A stretch of 64,000 bases of DNA from positions 1 through 64,000 of the forward strand of contig JAQTNF010000006.1 in NCBI GenBank assembly GCA_028713995.1. The letters are read 5' to 3'. This document shows positions 46,976-56,423 of this stretch, piece after piece. The notes beneath the pieces are model-generated. The model made no database searches and was not told where the DNA came from. It saw only the letters and a list, made by a program, of their open reading frames with translations. Made by a program: the position numbers and the translations under genes. Numbering within the stretch: position 1 is the first letter of the stretch; each line of letters opens with the position of its first letter. Source of the DNA: Deltaproteobacteria bacterium (GTDB taxonomy: Bacteria > Myxococcota_A > Polyangia > JAAYKL01).

Positions 46976-48126
46976 TTGCCCCCCCGTCGCAGATAGGCCG
47001 CGCCGAGCGTGTTGAGCAGCACCTCGTGGCACCCGCCGCCGAACAGCAGGAAACGGGCGTCCCTGAAATACCGCTGCTGCGCGTACTCCATGGCGAACGA
47101 GTTGCCGCCGTAGATGCGGCTCGCCTCGTCGACAGCCGACAGGCACATCTCGGCGGCGAACATCTTGGCCAGCATGCACTCGTGCTGACACTCCTGCTTC
47201 TCCTCGATCATCCACGCCGCCTTGTAGGCGAGCAGGCGCGCCGCCTCGTACCACGCCCAGTGGCTTCCGAACTTGCCGCGGATGAGCTGGTACTGGGCGA
47301 TCGGCTTGCCGAAGGCCACGCGCTCCTGGGCGTACTTGCGCGCGTCGCCCATGGCCTCGTTCGCGATGGCGCAGGCGCTGAGCGCGGTCATGACGCGCAC
47401 CTCGTTCAGGATGGCCGTGGTGAGCTTGACGCCGTTGCCCGGACCCTCGCCGAGCAGGTTCTCGTCCGGCACCCACACGTTGTCGAAGATGAGCTCGCCC
47501 GTGACCGAGCCGTGCGAGCCGAGCTTCTTGATGATCTGGCCACGGCCGAAGCCGGGCGTGCCGTCTTCCACCAGGAAGAAGCTCAAGCCCTCCATGCCCT
47601 TCGAGGGGTCGGTGGTGGCGAGCACGGTGCAGAAATCGCAGATGGGCCCGTTCGTGACCCACATCTTGCGGCCGTTCAAGAGCCAGCCGTTGTCCTTGCG
47701 CACGGCGGTCGTGCGCGTGCCGCCGAGATCCGAGCCGGACTGGTCCTCGGTGAAGCAGATCGTGCCGATCTTCTCGCCCTTGATGGCCGGCACGAGCACG
47801 CGCTGCTTGATGGCCTCGCTCCCGAAGCGTCCCACGAAATAGGTGCCCATCAGGATCTGCATGGTCACGGTCATGGAGAAGCCGCAGGAGCCGCGCGCCA
47901 GCTCCTCGTAGAAGATCATCGACGTGAGGACGTCGGCGTCCATGCCGCCGTACCGCTCGGGGTGCCGCAGGCCCAGGTAGCCGAGCGCCGCGAACTCCTT
48001 CCACAGCTCGCGCGGGAAGTCGTCGGCCTCGTCGACGGCCTGGGTTTTCGGACGGATGAGGCGGTCCACGGTGTCCCTGACCGCCGCCCTGAAGAACTCC
48101 TGCTCCTGCGTGAATCGAAAGTCCAT
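46972..48126 (-). CDS. Acyl-CoA dehydrogenase
   Basis: ICFTEDQSGSDLGGTRTTAV, MWVTNGPICDF, ERVAFGKPIAQYQLIRGK, YGGNSFAMEYAQQRYFRDAR; ATGA-type overlap with fixA. Confidence 0.93.
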   Translation of the reverse strand: MDFRFTQEQEFFRAAVRDTVDRLIRPKTQAVDEADDFPRELWKEFAALGYLGLRHPERYGGMDADVLTSMIFYEELARGSCGFSMTVTMQILMGTYFVGRFGSEAIKQRVLVPAIKGEKIGTICFTEDQSGSDLGGTRTTAVRKDNGWLLNGRKMWVTNGPICDFCTVLATTDPSKGMEGLSFFLVEDGTPGFGRGQIIKKLGSHGSVTGELIFDNVWVPDENLLGEGPGNGVKLTTAILNEVRVMTALSACAIANEAMGDARKYAQERVAFGKPIAQYQLIRGKFGSHWAWYEAARLLAYKAAWMIEEKQECQHECMLAKMFAAEMCLSAVDEASRIYGGNSFAMEYAQQRYFRDARFLLFGGGCHEVLLNTLGAAYLRRGGK

Positions 48127-48322
48127 GGCGCCTCCGCGGGAACGGGCCGCGCGTTCGAAGGCCCGTCGATACGGCACCCTACCATCGCCCCTCGCGGGCG
48201 ATCAAGCGAGTCCACGCCGTCCGGTTCTCACCCTGCATGCACTTAACCGGTGGGGGGACGATTTGAAGCAACGTGAGACGCGGGCGCCCAAGCGGCGTTC
48301 CCGTGGTCTCGAAAGGCGGCTC

Positions 48323-49564
48323 GTGAGCACGACCACACTCGCGCCGGCGTGGCGAAATCTCGGGGGGGCCGCGGAAGACGCGCGCTCAATCGCCGCCAGG
48401 GTCAAGTCCCTGTTCGGCCTCAAGCTGCTCGCCAACCACTTCCCGGCGCTCCACGGGCTGCGGGTGATCGCCATCGTGCTCGTGGTGCAGGTGCACGTGA
48501 CCATGGCGGTCGCGCGCGCGGGGCTCGCCACGAGCCCTTTGTTCACCGCGTTCTCCATGCAGATGTTCTTCGGCATGGATCTCTTCTTCGTCTTGAGCGG
48601 CTTCCTCATCGGCTCCATCCTGCTCAAGTCCGGGGACGGCGGGCGCTTCCGGGGCCGCGACCTGCTGCGCTTCTACGTCCGCCGCGGCGTGCGCACCTTC
48701 CCCCTCTACTACGTCGTGCTCACGGCGCTCGCGCTCGGGAACCCGCTCGGCGCGGCGCATCCTGCGGGGCTCCTGCGCGAGTACACCTACCTCGCCAACT
48801 ACAACGGCCCGATCCACGGCGCGCGCGTCATGCCCTGGGGCTGGTCCCTGTGCGTGGAGGAGCACTTCTACCTCGCCGCGCCGTTCGTCCTGTCGGCCCT
48901 CCTTCTCCTGCGCTCGCACGCCGCGCGGCTCGCGGTCCTCGGGGCGATCTGGAGCGCCGGCCTCGCGACGCGCTTCGCCGCTCTGGCCGCCCACGAAGGG
49001 CCGTGGAACGGGTCATGGATGTTCACCCACCTCTACATCCGCACCCACACGCGCTTCGACATCCTGGTGGCCGGAATCCTCCTGGCCTACGTGCACCACC
49101 ACTTCTCGGCCCGCATCGCGGCGCTTTTCGCCAGGCGCCGCTGGCGCGCCCTCGCATGGTCCGTGGTCCTCGCGTGCCTCGCATTGCTGGTCGCGCGCCC
49201 GTTCCTCGCGCCCCGGAGCCCCGTGGTCCAGGTGTTCGCCTGGGGCACGATCACGAGCGTCATGTACGTGCCGCTCATCCTCCTTCTGCTCTACGCGGGC
49301 GGACGGGTCGGACGTTTCCTGTCGCATCCTTTGTTCCTCAGGGCCGCGACGCTCGGCTACGGCGTGTACCTGGTGCACATCCCCGTGTGCATGAGGCTCA
49401 TGCCCTTCATCCGGGCGAGCGCCCTGCGCTGGGGGTTGCCGCTCGCAATCACCTGGCCGCTCACGCTCGCGCTCATGCTCGCCGTGTCCGCCGCCGTCGC
49501 GTACGCGCTCCACCTGCTCGTGGAGAAGCCGGCGCTCGCCCTTCGCGAGCGCGTCGCCGCCTGA
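48323..49564 (+). CDS. Acyltransferase 3 family membrane protein
   Basis: LHGLRVIAIVLVVQVH, FFGMDLFFVLSGFLIGSILL, WSLCVEEHFYL; GTG start inferred. Confidence 0.88.
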   Translation: MSTTTLAPAWRNLGGAAEDARSIAARVKSLFGLKLLANHFPALHGLRVIAIVLVVQVHVTMAVARAGLATSPLFTAFSMQMFFGMDLFFVLSGFLIGSILLKSGDGGRFRGRDLLRFYVRRGVRTFPLYYVVLTALALGNPLGAAHPAGLLREYTYLANYNGPIHGARVMPWGWSLCVEEHFYLAAPFVLSALLLLRSHAARLAVLGAIWSAGLATRFAALAAHEGPWNGSWMFTHLYIRTHTRFDILVAGILLAYVHHHFSARIAALFARRRWRALAWSVVLACLALLVARPFLAPRSPVVQVFAWGTITSVMYVPLILLLLYAGGRVGRFLSHPLFLRAATLGYGVYLVHIPVCMRLMPFIRASALRWGLPLAITWPLTLALMLAVSAAVAYALHLLVEKPALALRERVAA

Positions 49565-49600
49565 ACGGTTCGTGAACACCGGCCCCGGCGCTCGGGGCTG

Positions 49601-50659
49601 TCAGAACGAGCCCAGGTAGCTGCGTCGGTGCCTGTAGAAGGCGTAGACCACGTAGGCGGCGGTGAGCGCGAAGCTCGCGGCGATGCAGGCCTCGCCGAAG
49701 CGCGCGAGGGAGGGGCCGCCGAAGTGCCAAGCGGCGAGGGCGGCGAAGGCCAGGGCGAGCTGGGCGGTTGACTTGGCCGCCATCCACCGGAAGCGCGGCA
49801 CCACGTGCTTGCTCGCGAGCAGGTTGGTGAGCCCGCCCACGGCCAGCTCCAGGGTGACCACCAGGATGACGAGGGCGCTCATGCCGAAGCCCTTGTACAG
49901 ACCGAGGAGCAGCACGAACGCCCCCGGCACGAGCACCCCGTCGAGCGCGAAGCGACAGAGCTCCTTGCCGCTGCCGCGCTTGCCCTTGAGCGCGCTCCAC
50001 GCGTCGGCGAGGTACGAAAAGCCGCTCACCAGGGTGATGCCGGTGACGACGAGCACGTACAGGAGGATGGAGAGGTCGACCCCGAGCCGCCAGCGGGACA
50101 CCACGGCCATGCCCATGAGGGCGAGGAGCGTGCTGCTGCGCGGGCCCTGCTTTTCGCCGCGCGCGAGGCGGGCGATCATGAGCCCGAGCGGGATGCCGAG
50201 GACGCCGATGATGATGGCCCACGTGTACCAGGCGTCCGGCGCGGCCGTGAACAGGATCACGTAGCCGACGGCCGTCATCTGGATGCCGGTCTTGTACTTG
50301 GCGAGCTTGGAGGTGCGCATGGGCGCGTCGCGCAAGGCGAGGCTCGTGCGCAGGCTCGTCACGACGAACTCCCGCACGAAGATGCACACCGCCGCGGTGA
50401 GCGGGATGACCCCGCGCTCGGTGAGCGGCAGGTACACGACCGCGATGAAGATCTTGTCGGCCATGGGATCGAGCAGCCCGCCGAACGTGGACGGGCCCTC
50501 GCGACGCGCCATGATGCCGTCGAGCCAGTCGGTGAGCCCGAGGACGATGATGAGCGCGAGCGCGGCGAGCAGGCTGTCCGCGCCGCCATAGAGCAGATAG
50601 CCGGGGATCGGCATGAGCACGATCCGGGTCATGGTCACCATGTTGGCTGTGATGCGCAT
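49601..50659 (-). CDS. CDP-alcohol phosphatidyltransferase family protein with extra C-terminal TM region
   Basis: DWLDGIMARREGPSTFGGLLDPMADK (DGxxAR...GxxxDxxxD). Confidence 0.88.
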   Translation of the reverse strand: MRITANMVTMTRIVLMPIPGYLLYGGADSLLAALALIIVLGLTDWLDGIMARREGPSTFGGLLDPMADKIFIAVVYLPLTERGVIPLTAAVCIFVREFVVTSLRTSLALRDAPMRTSKLAKYKTGIQMTAVGYVILFTAAPDAWYTWAIIIGVLGIPLGLMIARLARGEKQGPRSSTLLALMGMAVVSRWRLGVDLSILLYVLVVTGITLVSGFSYLADAWSALKGKRGSGKELCRFALDGVLVPGAFVLLLGLYKGFGMSALVILVVTLELAVGGLTNLLASKHVVPRFRWMAAKSTAQLALAFAALAAWHFGGPSLARFGEACIAASFALTAAYVVYAFYRHRRSYLGSF

Positions 50660-50739
50660 CGGGTTGCAGGATGCCGCCCCGGCGTACGGATGGCAAGGGG
50701 CTTCCCGAGCGGGCCGCGGTTGGGATAGCCTCCGGAGCC

Positions 50740-51462
50740 ATGCGCAGGGTCTTAACCGCGAACGGCGACATCTTCAGGCCCAAAGGCCCGCTCAAGCGCG
50801 AGATCGACCTCGCCACGGAGCGCACCGCGGACGTCATCCGCGTCCTTGGCGGACATTTGAGCGACGCGCGGCGGCGCCATATCGACGAAGTGGTGGCACA
50901 CCGCACGCGGCGGCTCACCGTGGCCGTGGAGGGCGTGAGCGATCCGCACAACGCCGCCGCGGTCATCCGCACCGCGGACGCGTTCGGCGTGCAGACGGTG
51001 CACGTCGTCGAGTCGGGCGTGCGGTTCGTCTCGTCGCGCAAGGTGACGCAGAGCGCGCACAAGTGGGTCGACCTCGTGACCTGGCCCGCGCCCGGCGAGT
51101 TCGCGCGCGCCATGTCCGAGGCGGGCTTCGCGATCCTGGTCGCGGCGGCGGACGGCGCCCTCACGGTCGCGGACGTGCCGCGCGACAGGCGGGTGGCCCT
51201 CGCGTTCGGCAACGAGCACGAAGGCGTGAGCGCGCAGATGAGGGGCCTCGCGCAGGGCTCGTTCCGAGTCCCCATGTTCGGGTTCGTGGAGAGCCTGAAC
51301 GTGTCCGTGGCCGCGGGCGTGGCGCTCGCCGCGTTGCGCGCAGACGGCGCTGGCGACCTCGAACCGCGCGACGCTGAAACCTTACGCGCCCGCTTCTATC
51401 TGCGCGCGGTCAAGGCGAGCGTGGAGATCTTCGAGCGCGAAGGGAATGGGGTCAAACCTTGA
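50740..51462 (+). CDS. SpoU/TrmH-family RNA 2'-O-methyltransferase
   Basis: VEGVSDPHNAAAVIRTADAFGVQTVHVV; VALAFGNEHEGVS; VPMFGFVESLNVSVAAGVAL; last codons lie in the transposon inverted repeat. Confidence 0.92.
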   Translation: MRRVLTANGDIFRPKGPLKREIDLATERTADVIRVLGGHLSDARRRHIDEVVAHRTRRLTVAVEGVSDPHNAAAVIRTADAFGVQTVHVVESGVRFVSSRKVTQSAHKWVDLVTWPAPGEFARAMSEAGFAILVAAADGALTVADVPRDRRVALAFGNEHEGVSAQMRGLAQGSFRVPMFGFVESLNVSVAAGVALAALRADGAGDLEPRDAETLRARFYLRAVKASVEIFEREGNGVKP

Positions 51463-52434
51463 CGATTGACATTTCTCCGCAGGCGGCCTAGGAACGCGTC
51501 ATGGCAAGACCACCCCGTACGGATTTCCCGGGAGCCTGGCATCACGTCATGCATCGCGGCCGGCGGCGCGAGAGAATCTTCGAGGACTCCCACGACCTCG
51601 TCGCCTTCTTCGATATCGTCGCGGACACCGTGAGACGCTTCGGCATCGAGGTGCACGCCTACTCGCTCATGCCCAACCACTACCATCTGCTCGTGCGCTC
51701 GCCGCTCGGCAACCTCTCCAGGACCATGCGCCACCTGGACGGCGTCTACACCCAGCGACACAACGTCCGCCATCGCCGCGACGGCGCGCTGTTCCGCGGG
51801 CGCTTCCGCAGCCAGCTCGTGAGGGACGAGACGCGCCTGCCTTATATCGCGGCATACATCCACCTGAACCCGGTGCGCGCCGGGCTCGTGACGCGCGTGG
51901 ATTCCGACCGGGCGTGGACGAGCCACCGGGAGCACATGGGCCGGGACGCGGCGCCGGAATGGCTGAGCACGGCGTTCCTGCGAGAGCGGATCGGGTCCGC
52001 AAGGGCGATTCACGAGCTCGTGCTCGACATGGCGCGCGGGAGGCGCTCGTGGCCCGAAGGGATGGATCTCGGGACAGGGTGGATGGAACGCGGCGACGAC
52101 GGGGAAGGTGGGACGATCCTGCAACGGACGCGCTCCGTTCAAGCGTCGGAGCTGCTGAAGGAGATCTGCGAGATCGCGGGCGTCGGCCGGGCCCGTCTAT
52201 CGGCTCGGGTCCGAGGGCCGAAGGGCAATCCCGAACGCCGGTTCGCGGTGTGGGCGCTCGCGCGGTCGACGGACCTGACGCAGGCGGCGATCGGGAGGCT
52301 GCTCGGGATGAGCGCGATGCACGTGGCCCAGGATCTGCGGCGGATGCGCGGTGGGTGGGAGCCCATGGACGGATGGCGGGCCGCGTGGGAGGAGCGCCAC
52401 CCCGCGGTAATGTCAAGTGTCAAGGTTTGACCCC
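51448..52434 (+). mobile_element. RAYT-encoding element bounded by 26-bp inverted repeats
   Basis: GGGGTCAAACCTTGACGATTGACATT (51448-51473) and the complement of GGGGTCAAACCTTGACACTTGACATT (52409-52434): 24/26 matches. Confidence 0.85.
51501..52430 (+). CDS. REP-associated tyrosine transposase (Y1/HUH, TnpA_REP)
   Basis: GAWHHVMHRGRRRERIFED; YSLMPNHYHLLVRSPLGNLSRTMRHL; GALFRGRFRSQLV; YIHLNPVRAGLV. Confidence 0.93.
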   Translation: MARPPRTDFPGAWHHVMHRGRRRERIFEDSHDLVAFFDIVADTVRRFGIEVHAYSLMPNHYHLLVRSPLGNLSRTMRHLDGVYTQRHNVRHRRDGALFRGRFRSQLVRDETRLPYIAAYIHLNPVRAGLVTRVDSDRAWTSHREHMGRDAAPEWLSTAFLRERIGSARAIHELVLDMARGRRSWPEGMDLGTGWMERGDDGEGGTILQRTRSVQASELLKEICEIAGVGRARLSARVRGPKGNPERRFAVWALARSTDLTQAAIGRLLGMSAMHVAQDLRRMRGGWEPMDGWRAAWEERHPAVMSSVKV

Positions 52435-52445
52435 TCTGTCTTTGT

Positions 52446-53795
52446 CTACGGCAGGGCGCCGTAGAGCTTCATCACTTCGACGGCCGGTCTCAGGCTCGCG
52501 TCCTGGCGCACGAAGTCCCAGCAGCTCGGACCGTAGTCCCACCTCCACGGCAGCGCGGCCTTGAAGCCGAGGTTCTTGGCCGTGTACAAAAAAGTGCCGG
52601 TCACGTTGTACTGCAGCGTGTCGTCGATGTTCTCCTCGGTCTCCTGGCCGAACTCCCCCTGGACGATGAAAACGCCGTCGGCCACCGCCTTGTCGCGGAC
52701 AGCGCTCGCGTTGGCGTAGCCGCCGTCGTCCGAGTACATGTGCAGATCATAGAAATCGAGCCCGAGGCCGGAGAAGAAGCCGCCGATGATGTCGTACTGC
52801 GAGTTGCTCCACCCCGCCGTGGACGTGACGCGGATCCACGGGGACTTCGACTTGATGAAATCCCTTTCCCGCTTGATGAAGGCGCGCGCCCCGTTGACGG
52901 GATCGGTCCACATCGGCACCGACCGCGGGGCCTCGATCTCGTTGATGATGTCGATGCCCCAGACGACGTCCTGGTGCTGGTTGAGCACGTCCAGGACCGG
53001 GCCCAGCACCTTGTTGTTGTACGCGTCGCCCTCGCCGTACTTGTTGTTGACCAGGTTCCAGAAGAAGTCCTTCCACGCCGTGATCTTCTGCATCTCGTTG
53101 CCCTCGAGGGCCGTCAGGTACACCCACATCGCCCGGGCGCGCGCTTCGTAGAGCAGCTTTTCGAGGTTGTCGAGAAACGTCTGGTCGAACCCTTCGATCT
53201 GCGGAACGCCGGAGCCGAGGATGAACCCCTCGCGGTACTCGAACATGAAGAACCGCACGATGTTTCCGCCGTTCGCCTTCATGTTGTCGAGCATGTCCTT
53301 CACGTAATCCAGGTCGAACCGTGTCGTCAGATCGGTCCCGTAGCTCGTGTCGGCACCGTACTCCATGTTGATCCAGCCCTCGTTGTATCCGACGAGCATC
53401 TGCTGGGACGGCATCTGCGGAAGGTCGGTGTCGCTTCCCGTGCCCGTATCGGTGTCGCTTCCCGTGTCCGTGTCTCCATCCCCGTCTCCGTCGGTATCCG
53501 CGTCGGTGTCGCCGTCCGTATCCGTGTCGCCGTCCGGGCCGGTGTCGGACGTGTCCGTGTCGCCGTCGGAGTCACCATCGCCGTCCGTGTCGCTGTCCGT
53601 ATCCGCATCCGCATCGCTGTCCGTATCGCCGTCAGAGTCGCCGTCGGCATCGCCGTCCGTGTCCGTGCCGCCGTCGTTTCCGCCGTCGGGCCAACCGTCG
53701 GAGCCGGTTCCGTTGCCGGCGACGGCGCATCCGGCGAGGACCAGCGCCATGCACAGAGCCGATAGGTTCCCAAGAGTCGTCGCAATAAAGCGCAT
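52446..53795 (-). CDS. Secreted GH5-like glycoside hydrolase lipoprotein with long Asp/Ser/Thr/Gly linker
   Basis: Lipobox VLAGCA; long DTDGDADGDSDGDTDSD linker; DIINEIEAP and FIVQGEFGQ catalytic-type Glu. Confidence 0.85.
   Translation of the reverse strand: MRFIATTLGNLSALCMALVLAGCAVAGNGTGSDGWPDGGNDGGTDTDGDADGDSDGDTDSDADADTDSDTDGDGDSDGDTDTSDTGPDGDTDTDGDTDADTDGDGDGDTDTGSDTDTGTGSDTDLPQMPSQQMLVGYNEGWINMEYGADTSYGTDLTTRFDLDYVKDMLDNMKANGGNIVRFFMFEYREGFILGSGVPQIEGFDQTFLDNLEKLLYEARARAMWVYLTALEGNEMQKITAWKDFFWNLVNNKYGEGDAYNNKVLGPVLDVLNQHQDVVWGIDIINEIEAPRSVPMWTDPVNGARAFIKRERDFIKSKSPWIRVTSTAGWSNSQYDIIGGFFSGLGLDFYDLHMYSDDGGYANASAVRDKAVADGVFIVQGEFGQETEENIDDTLQYNVTGTFLYTAKNLGFKAALPWRWDYGPSCWDFVRQDASLRPAVEVMKLYGALP
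53430..53690. repeat. Low-complexity 6/12-bp coding repeat encoding the DSD/DTD linker
   Basis: gtccgtgtcgccgtc-type degenerate units. Confidence 0.75.
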
Positions 53796-53921
53796 GCGGA
53801 TCCTCCCGTTCGCATGCCCCTCACCTTCCCACACCCAATGCCCAGCTATGATTTTATCACAGAACCAGCCGGCCCGGCCACGAACCTTCGACTGCGCGGG
53901 ACCGCGACGCCGACAACGCTC

Positions 53922-55559
53922 CTACGGCCTCGACTGCTTGTCCGCGGCGGGGTACCAGTCGCCCAGGTTCAGATCCTCGACCAGACAGCGGCCCTTGCAG
54001 GTCCACTCGGCGTACGAGTTGTAGTCCCACTTCATGAGGTCGGACGCGCCGCCGCCCACGGTGGTGATGAGGAAGCGGTTGTCGAGCCCGCCGAACGCGT
54101 CGCCCTGCTTCTCGGGCTCGGGCTTGTCCCCGCCCTGCACGTCGATGGGCACCCAGCCGTAGCCCGGCAGATAGACCTCGGCCCAGCGGTGGAAGGCCTC
54201 GTCTGTGCTGGCGTCGTCGCCGCGCACCACGATGGCGCCCGCGTAGCGCGCCGGGATGCCCACGGCCCGGCACATGGAGATGAATACGAACGTGTACTCC
54301 GAGCACGAGCCCGTGCCGCGGTCGATGACCGTGGGCGCGATGTTCCAGCCGCCCACCATCTCGTATTCCATCTTCTTGCGGATGTACGTGGCGATCTTCC
54401 GGACCATTGCGTACGGCCGCTTCTCGTCGCCGAGCGCCTCCTTGACCGCCTTCTGTATGGACGGGTGCTTGATCGCGAACTTGGTCTCGTCCGCGAGGTA
54501 CGCGTCGCGCACGGACTTGGGGATGTCCTTCAAGCCCCCGACCTTTGCGGGATCGATGTGCCAGCGAGTCGCGAAGAGCGTCGCCTCCACGGTCATGGTC
54601 ACGTCGAGGCTCTCGCCGGGTGCGAGGTTCCCGGCCTTGAACCGGGCCACCTTCTGGCCCCACCTGTCGGTCGCGATCTCCGTCGGCGCAGGCTCGAAGC
54701 GCGGCTCGCCCACGAGCGCCTGGTTCGGCAGCGACTGGGGCACGGCCACATACACGTTCGCCTCGACGAGCACGTCCGGGCCCCGGTTCACGAGGCTGCG
54801 GCGCAGCACCACCTTCTCGTCGTGCGCGCTCCGCCGCACCACCGCGGGCAAGGCGCCTATCCCCACCGCGTCCACGCGCCTGCGGTCCACGTCGACCACG
54901 AGGAGCTTCCCGTCGACCTCGGCCATGCCCGCCGGGAACGGACCGGGCGACGGGAACTGGTCGAACACCTCGCCGCTCGACGGCTCGACCTTGTAGATCA
55001 TGTCGCGCGTGCGGTCCGAAACCCACAGATACCCGCCCGCGAACGCGAGCCCGAGCTGCTCCCCGGGCCTGCCCTGCCCGCCCCACGACGGCGCGGGCCA
55101 GGTCACGATGGTGGTGCCGTCCTCCCTTGTGATCTGGTGCAGGCTCTTGCCGTCGGCCACCCACAGGTGCGTGCCGTCGAAGGCGAGGCCGAGCGGACCG
55201 GGCGGGCTCTCGAGCTCGCGGGTCACGAGCCCCTTGTCCGTGTCGATGCCGAACAGGCGGCCGCGCTGCCGATCCGCCACCCACAGGAGCTTGCCGTCGA
55301 ACGCCGCCCCGGTGGGCCACGGCCCGGGCGACGGCAGCACCTTGCGCTCCTCGCCGGTGCGCGGATCGAGACCGTGCAGCTTGAGCTCCACCCGGTCGGT
55401 CACCCACAGGAGCCTGCCGTCGAACGCCATGCCCCCGGGCTTGTCGATCTTCACGCCAAAGAGCCTCTCCACCGGCTCGGCGTCCCCCTCGTCCCCGGCC
55501 AGGGCCGAAGACGGGACGGCCAGCGCCGCGGCCGCGAGCATCCATGCGAGTCTCGCCAT
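53922..55559 (-). CDS. Secreted transglutaminase-like protein with N-terminal beta-propeller-like repeats
   Basis: Repeats GMAFDGRLLWVTDR / GAAFDGKLLWVADR / GLAFDGTHLWVADG / GLAFAGGYLWVSDR; GTGSCSEYTFVFISMCRAVGIPARY...HRWAEVYLPGYGWVPID. Confidence 0.85.
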   Translation of the reverse strand: MARLAWMLAAAALAVPSSALAGDEGDAEPVERLFGVKIDKPGGMAFDGRLLWVTDRVELKLHGLDPRTGEERKVLPSPGPWPTGAAFDGKLLWVADRQRGRLFGIDTDKGLVTRELESPPGPLGLAFDGTHLWVADGKSLHQITREDGTTIVTWPAPSWGGQGRPGEQLGLAFAGGYLWVSDRTRDMIYKVEPSSGEVFDQFPSPGPFPAGMAEVDGKLLVVDVDRRRVDAVGIGALPAVVRRSAHDEKVVLRRSLVNRGPDVLVEANVYVAVPQSLPNQALVGEPRFEPAPTEIATDRWGQKVARFKAGNLAPGESLDVTMTVEATLFATRWHIDPAKVGGLKDIPKSVRDAYLADETKFAIKHPSIQKAVKEALGDEKRPYAMVRKIATYIRKKMEYEMVGGWNIAPTVIDRGTGSCSEYTFVFISMCRAVGIPARYAGAIVVRGDDASTDEAFHRWAEVYLPGYGWVPIDVQGGDKPEPEKQGDAFGGLDNRFLITTVGGGASDLMKWDYNSYAEWTCKGRCLVEDLNLGDWYPAADKQSRP

Positions 55560-55589
55560 CTTGCTCCCTCCGGTCGAAGGGCCGGGCCC

Positions 55590-56228
55590 CTACCCGGCCG
55601 CCTGTAGGCCCTCGATGCACAGGCGGGACCAGGTCTCGAGCTCCAGGGTGCGCGCGCCCGCGAGCTCCACGAGCGGCAGGAAACCCGCCTGCGTGATCTG
55701 CTGCTCCTTCTTCCGGACGCCCTCGTGCGTGAGATCGCACACGTGGACGATCCCGAGGTGCACCCTGCCCACCGCGTTCGAGTCGTCGTTGATGAGCGCG
55801 AAGATCTTGGGCTCGTACGGGCCGTCCACCGCGACCTCCTCCCGGATCTCGCGCTCCACGGCCTCGAGGTACGCCGCCCGATCCGTGGCCGGCGCGGCCC
55901 CGGCGAAGAGCATCTCGTCGCGCGGATTGATGTGCCCGCCCACGCCCACCGAGCGATCGCCCACGAGCCGCGTCTCCCCGGCCTGCTTGCCCCGCACGTA
56001 GGAGAAGACGCGGTCGCCGCATCGAAAGAGCACGTAGGGGATGATCTGCTTCAAGGACTCGTCTTCCTCCGCCAGGCATCGCTCGGCAAAGCGGTTGTTG
56101 CGCCTGTCGAGAATGACGTCCAGGTAGCGGGCGAAGTCGCGGTTGATTCCCTGGAATGCGCCGAGCTCCTCGAGGAGCTTTCGCGCGAAAACGAGCACCC
56201 TCTCTCCCCGGTACTTGTCGCTCACCAC
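55590..56228 (-). CDS. Nudix-domain-like protein
   Basis: VGVGGHINPRDE...AVEREIREEVAV; GTG start inferred. Confidence 0.75.
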   Translation of the reverse strand: MVSDKYRGERVLVFARKLLEELGAFQGINRDFARYLDVILDRRNNRFAERCLAEEDESLKQIIPYVLFRCGDRVFSYVRGKQAGETRLVGDRSVGVGGHINPRDEMLFAGAAPATDRAAYLEAVEREIREEVAVDGPYEPKIFALINDDSNAVGRVHLGIVHVCDLTHEGVRKKEQQITQAGFLPLVELAGARTLELETWSRLCIEGLQAAG

Positions 56229-56423
56229 GATTGCCTCCTCGCTCGTCGCCGAAGCCGGTCCACGTTGGCACGCGCGCGTCCCGGGCGTCAAGCCGATGGG
56301 CGGCCGATCAGGGAGCAGCTCCCCGACTTCAGCAGCCGGCCAGTGACCACCGTGGCCGGATCGTGCTAGACTCTGCGCTCGGACGAGGGAAGAGCGGGAC
56401 GAATCTCGTCCCGGAAGGCGACA

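Noticed and set aside
51441-52440. Target-site duplication around the RAYT element
   Set aside because: Flanking bases just outside the inverted repeats (gggaat / tctgtc) do not match; consistent with Y1 transposases, which generally make none
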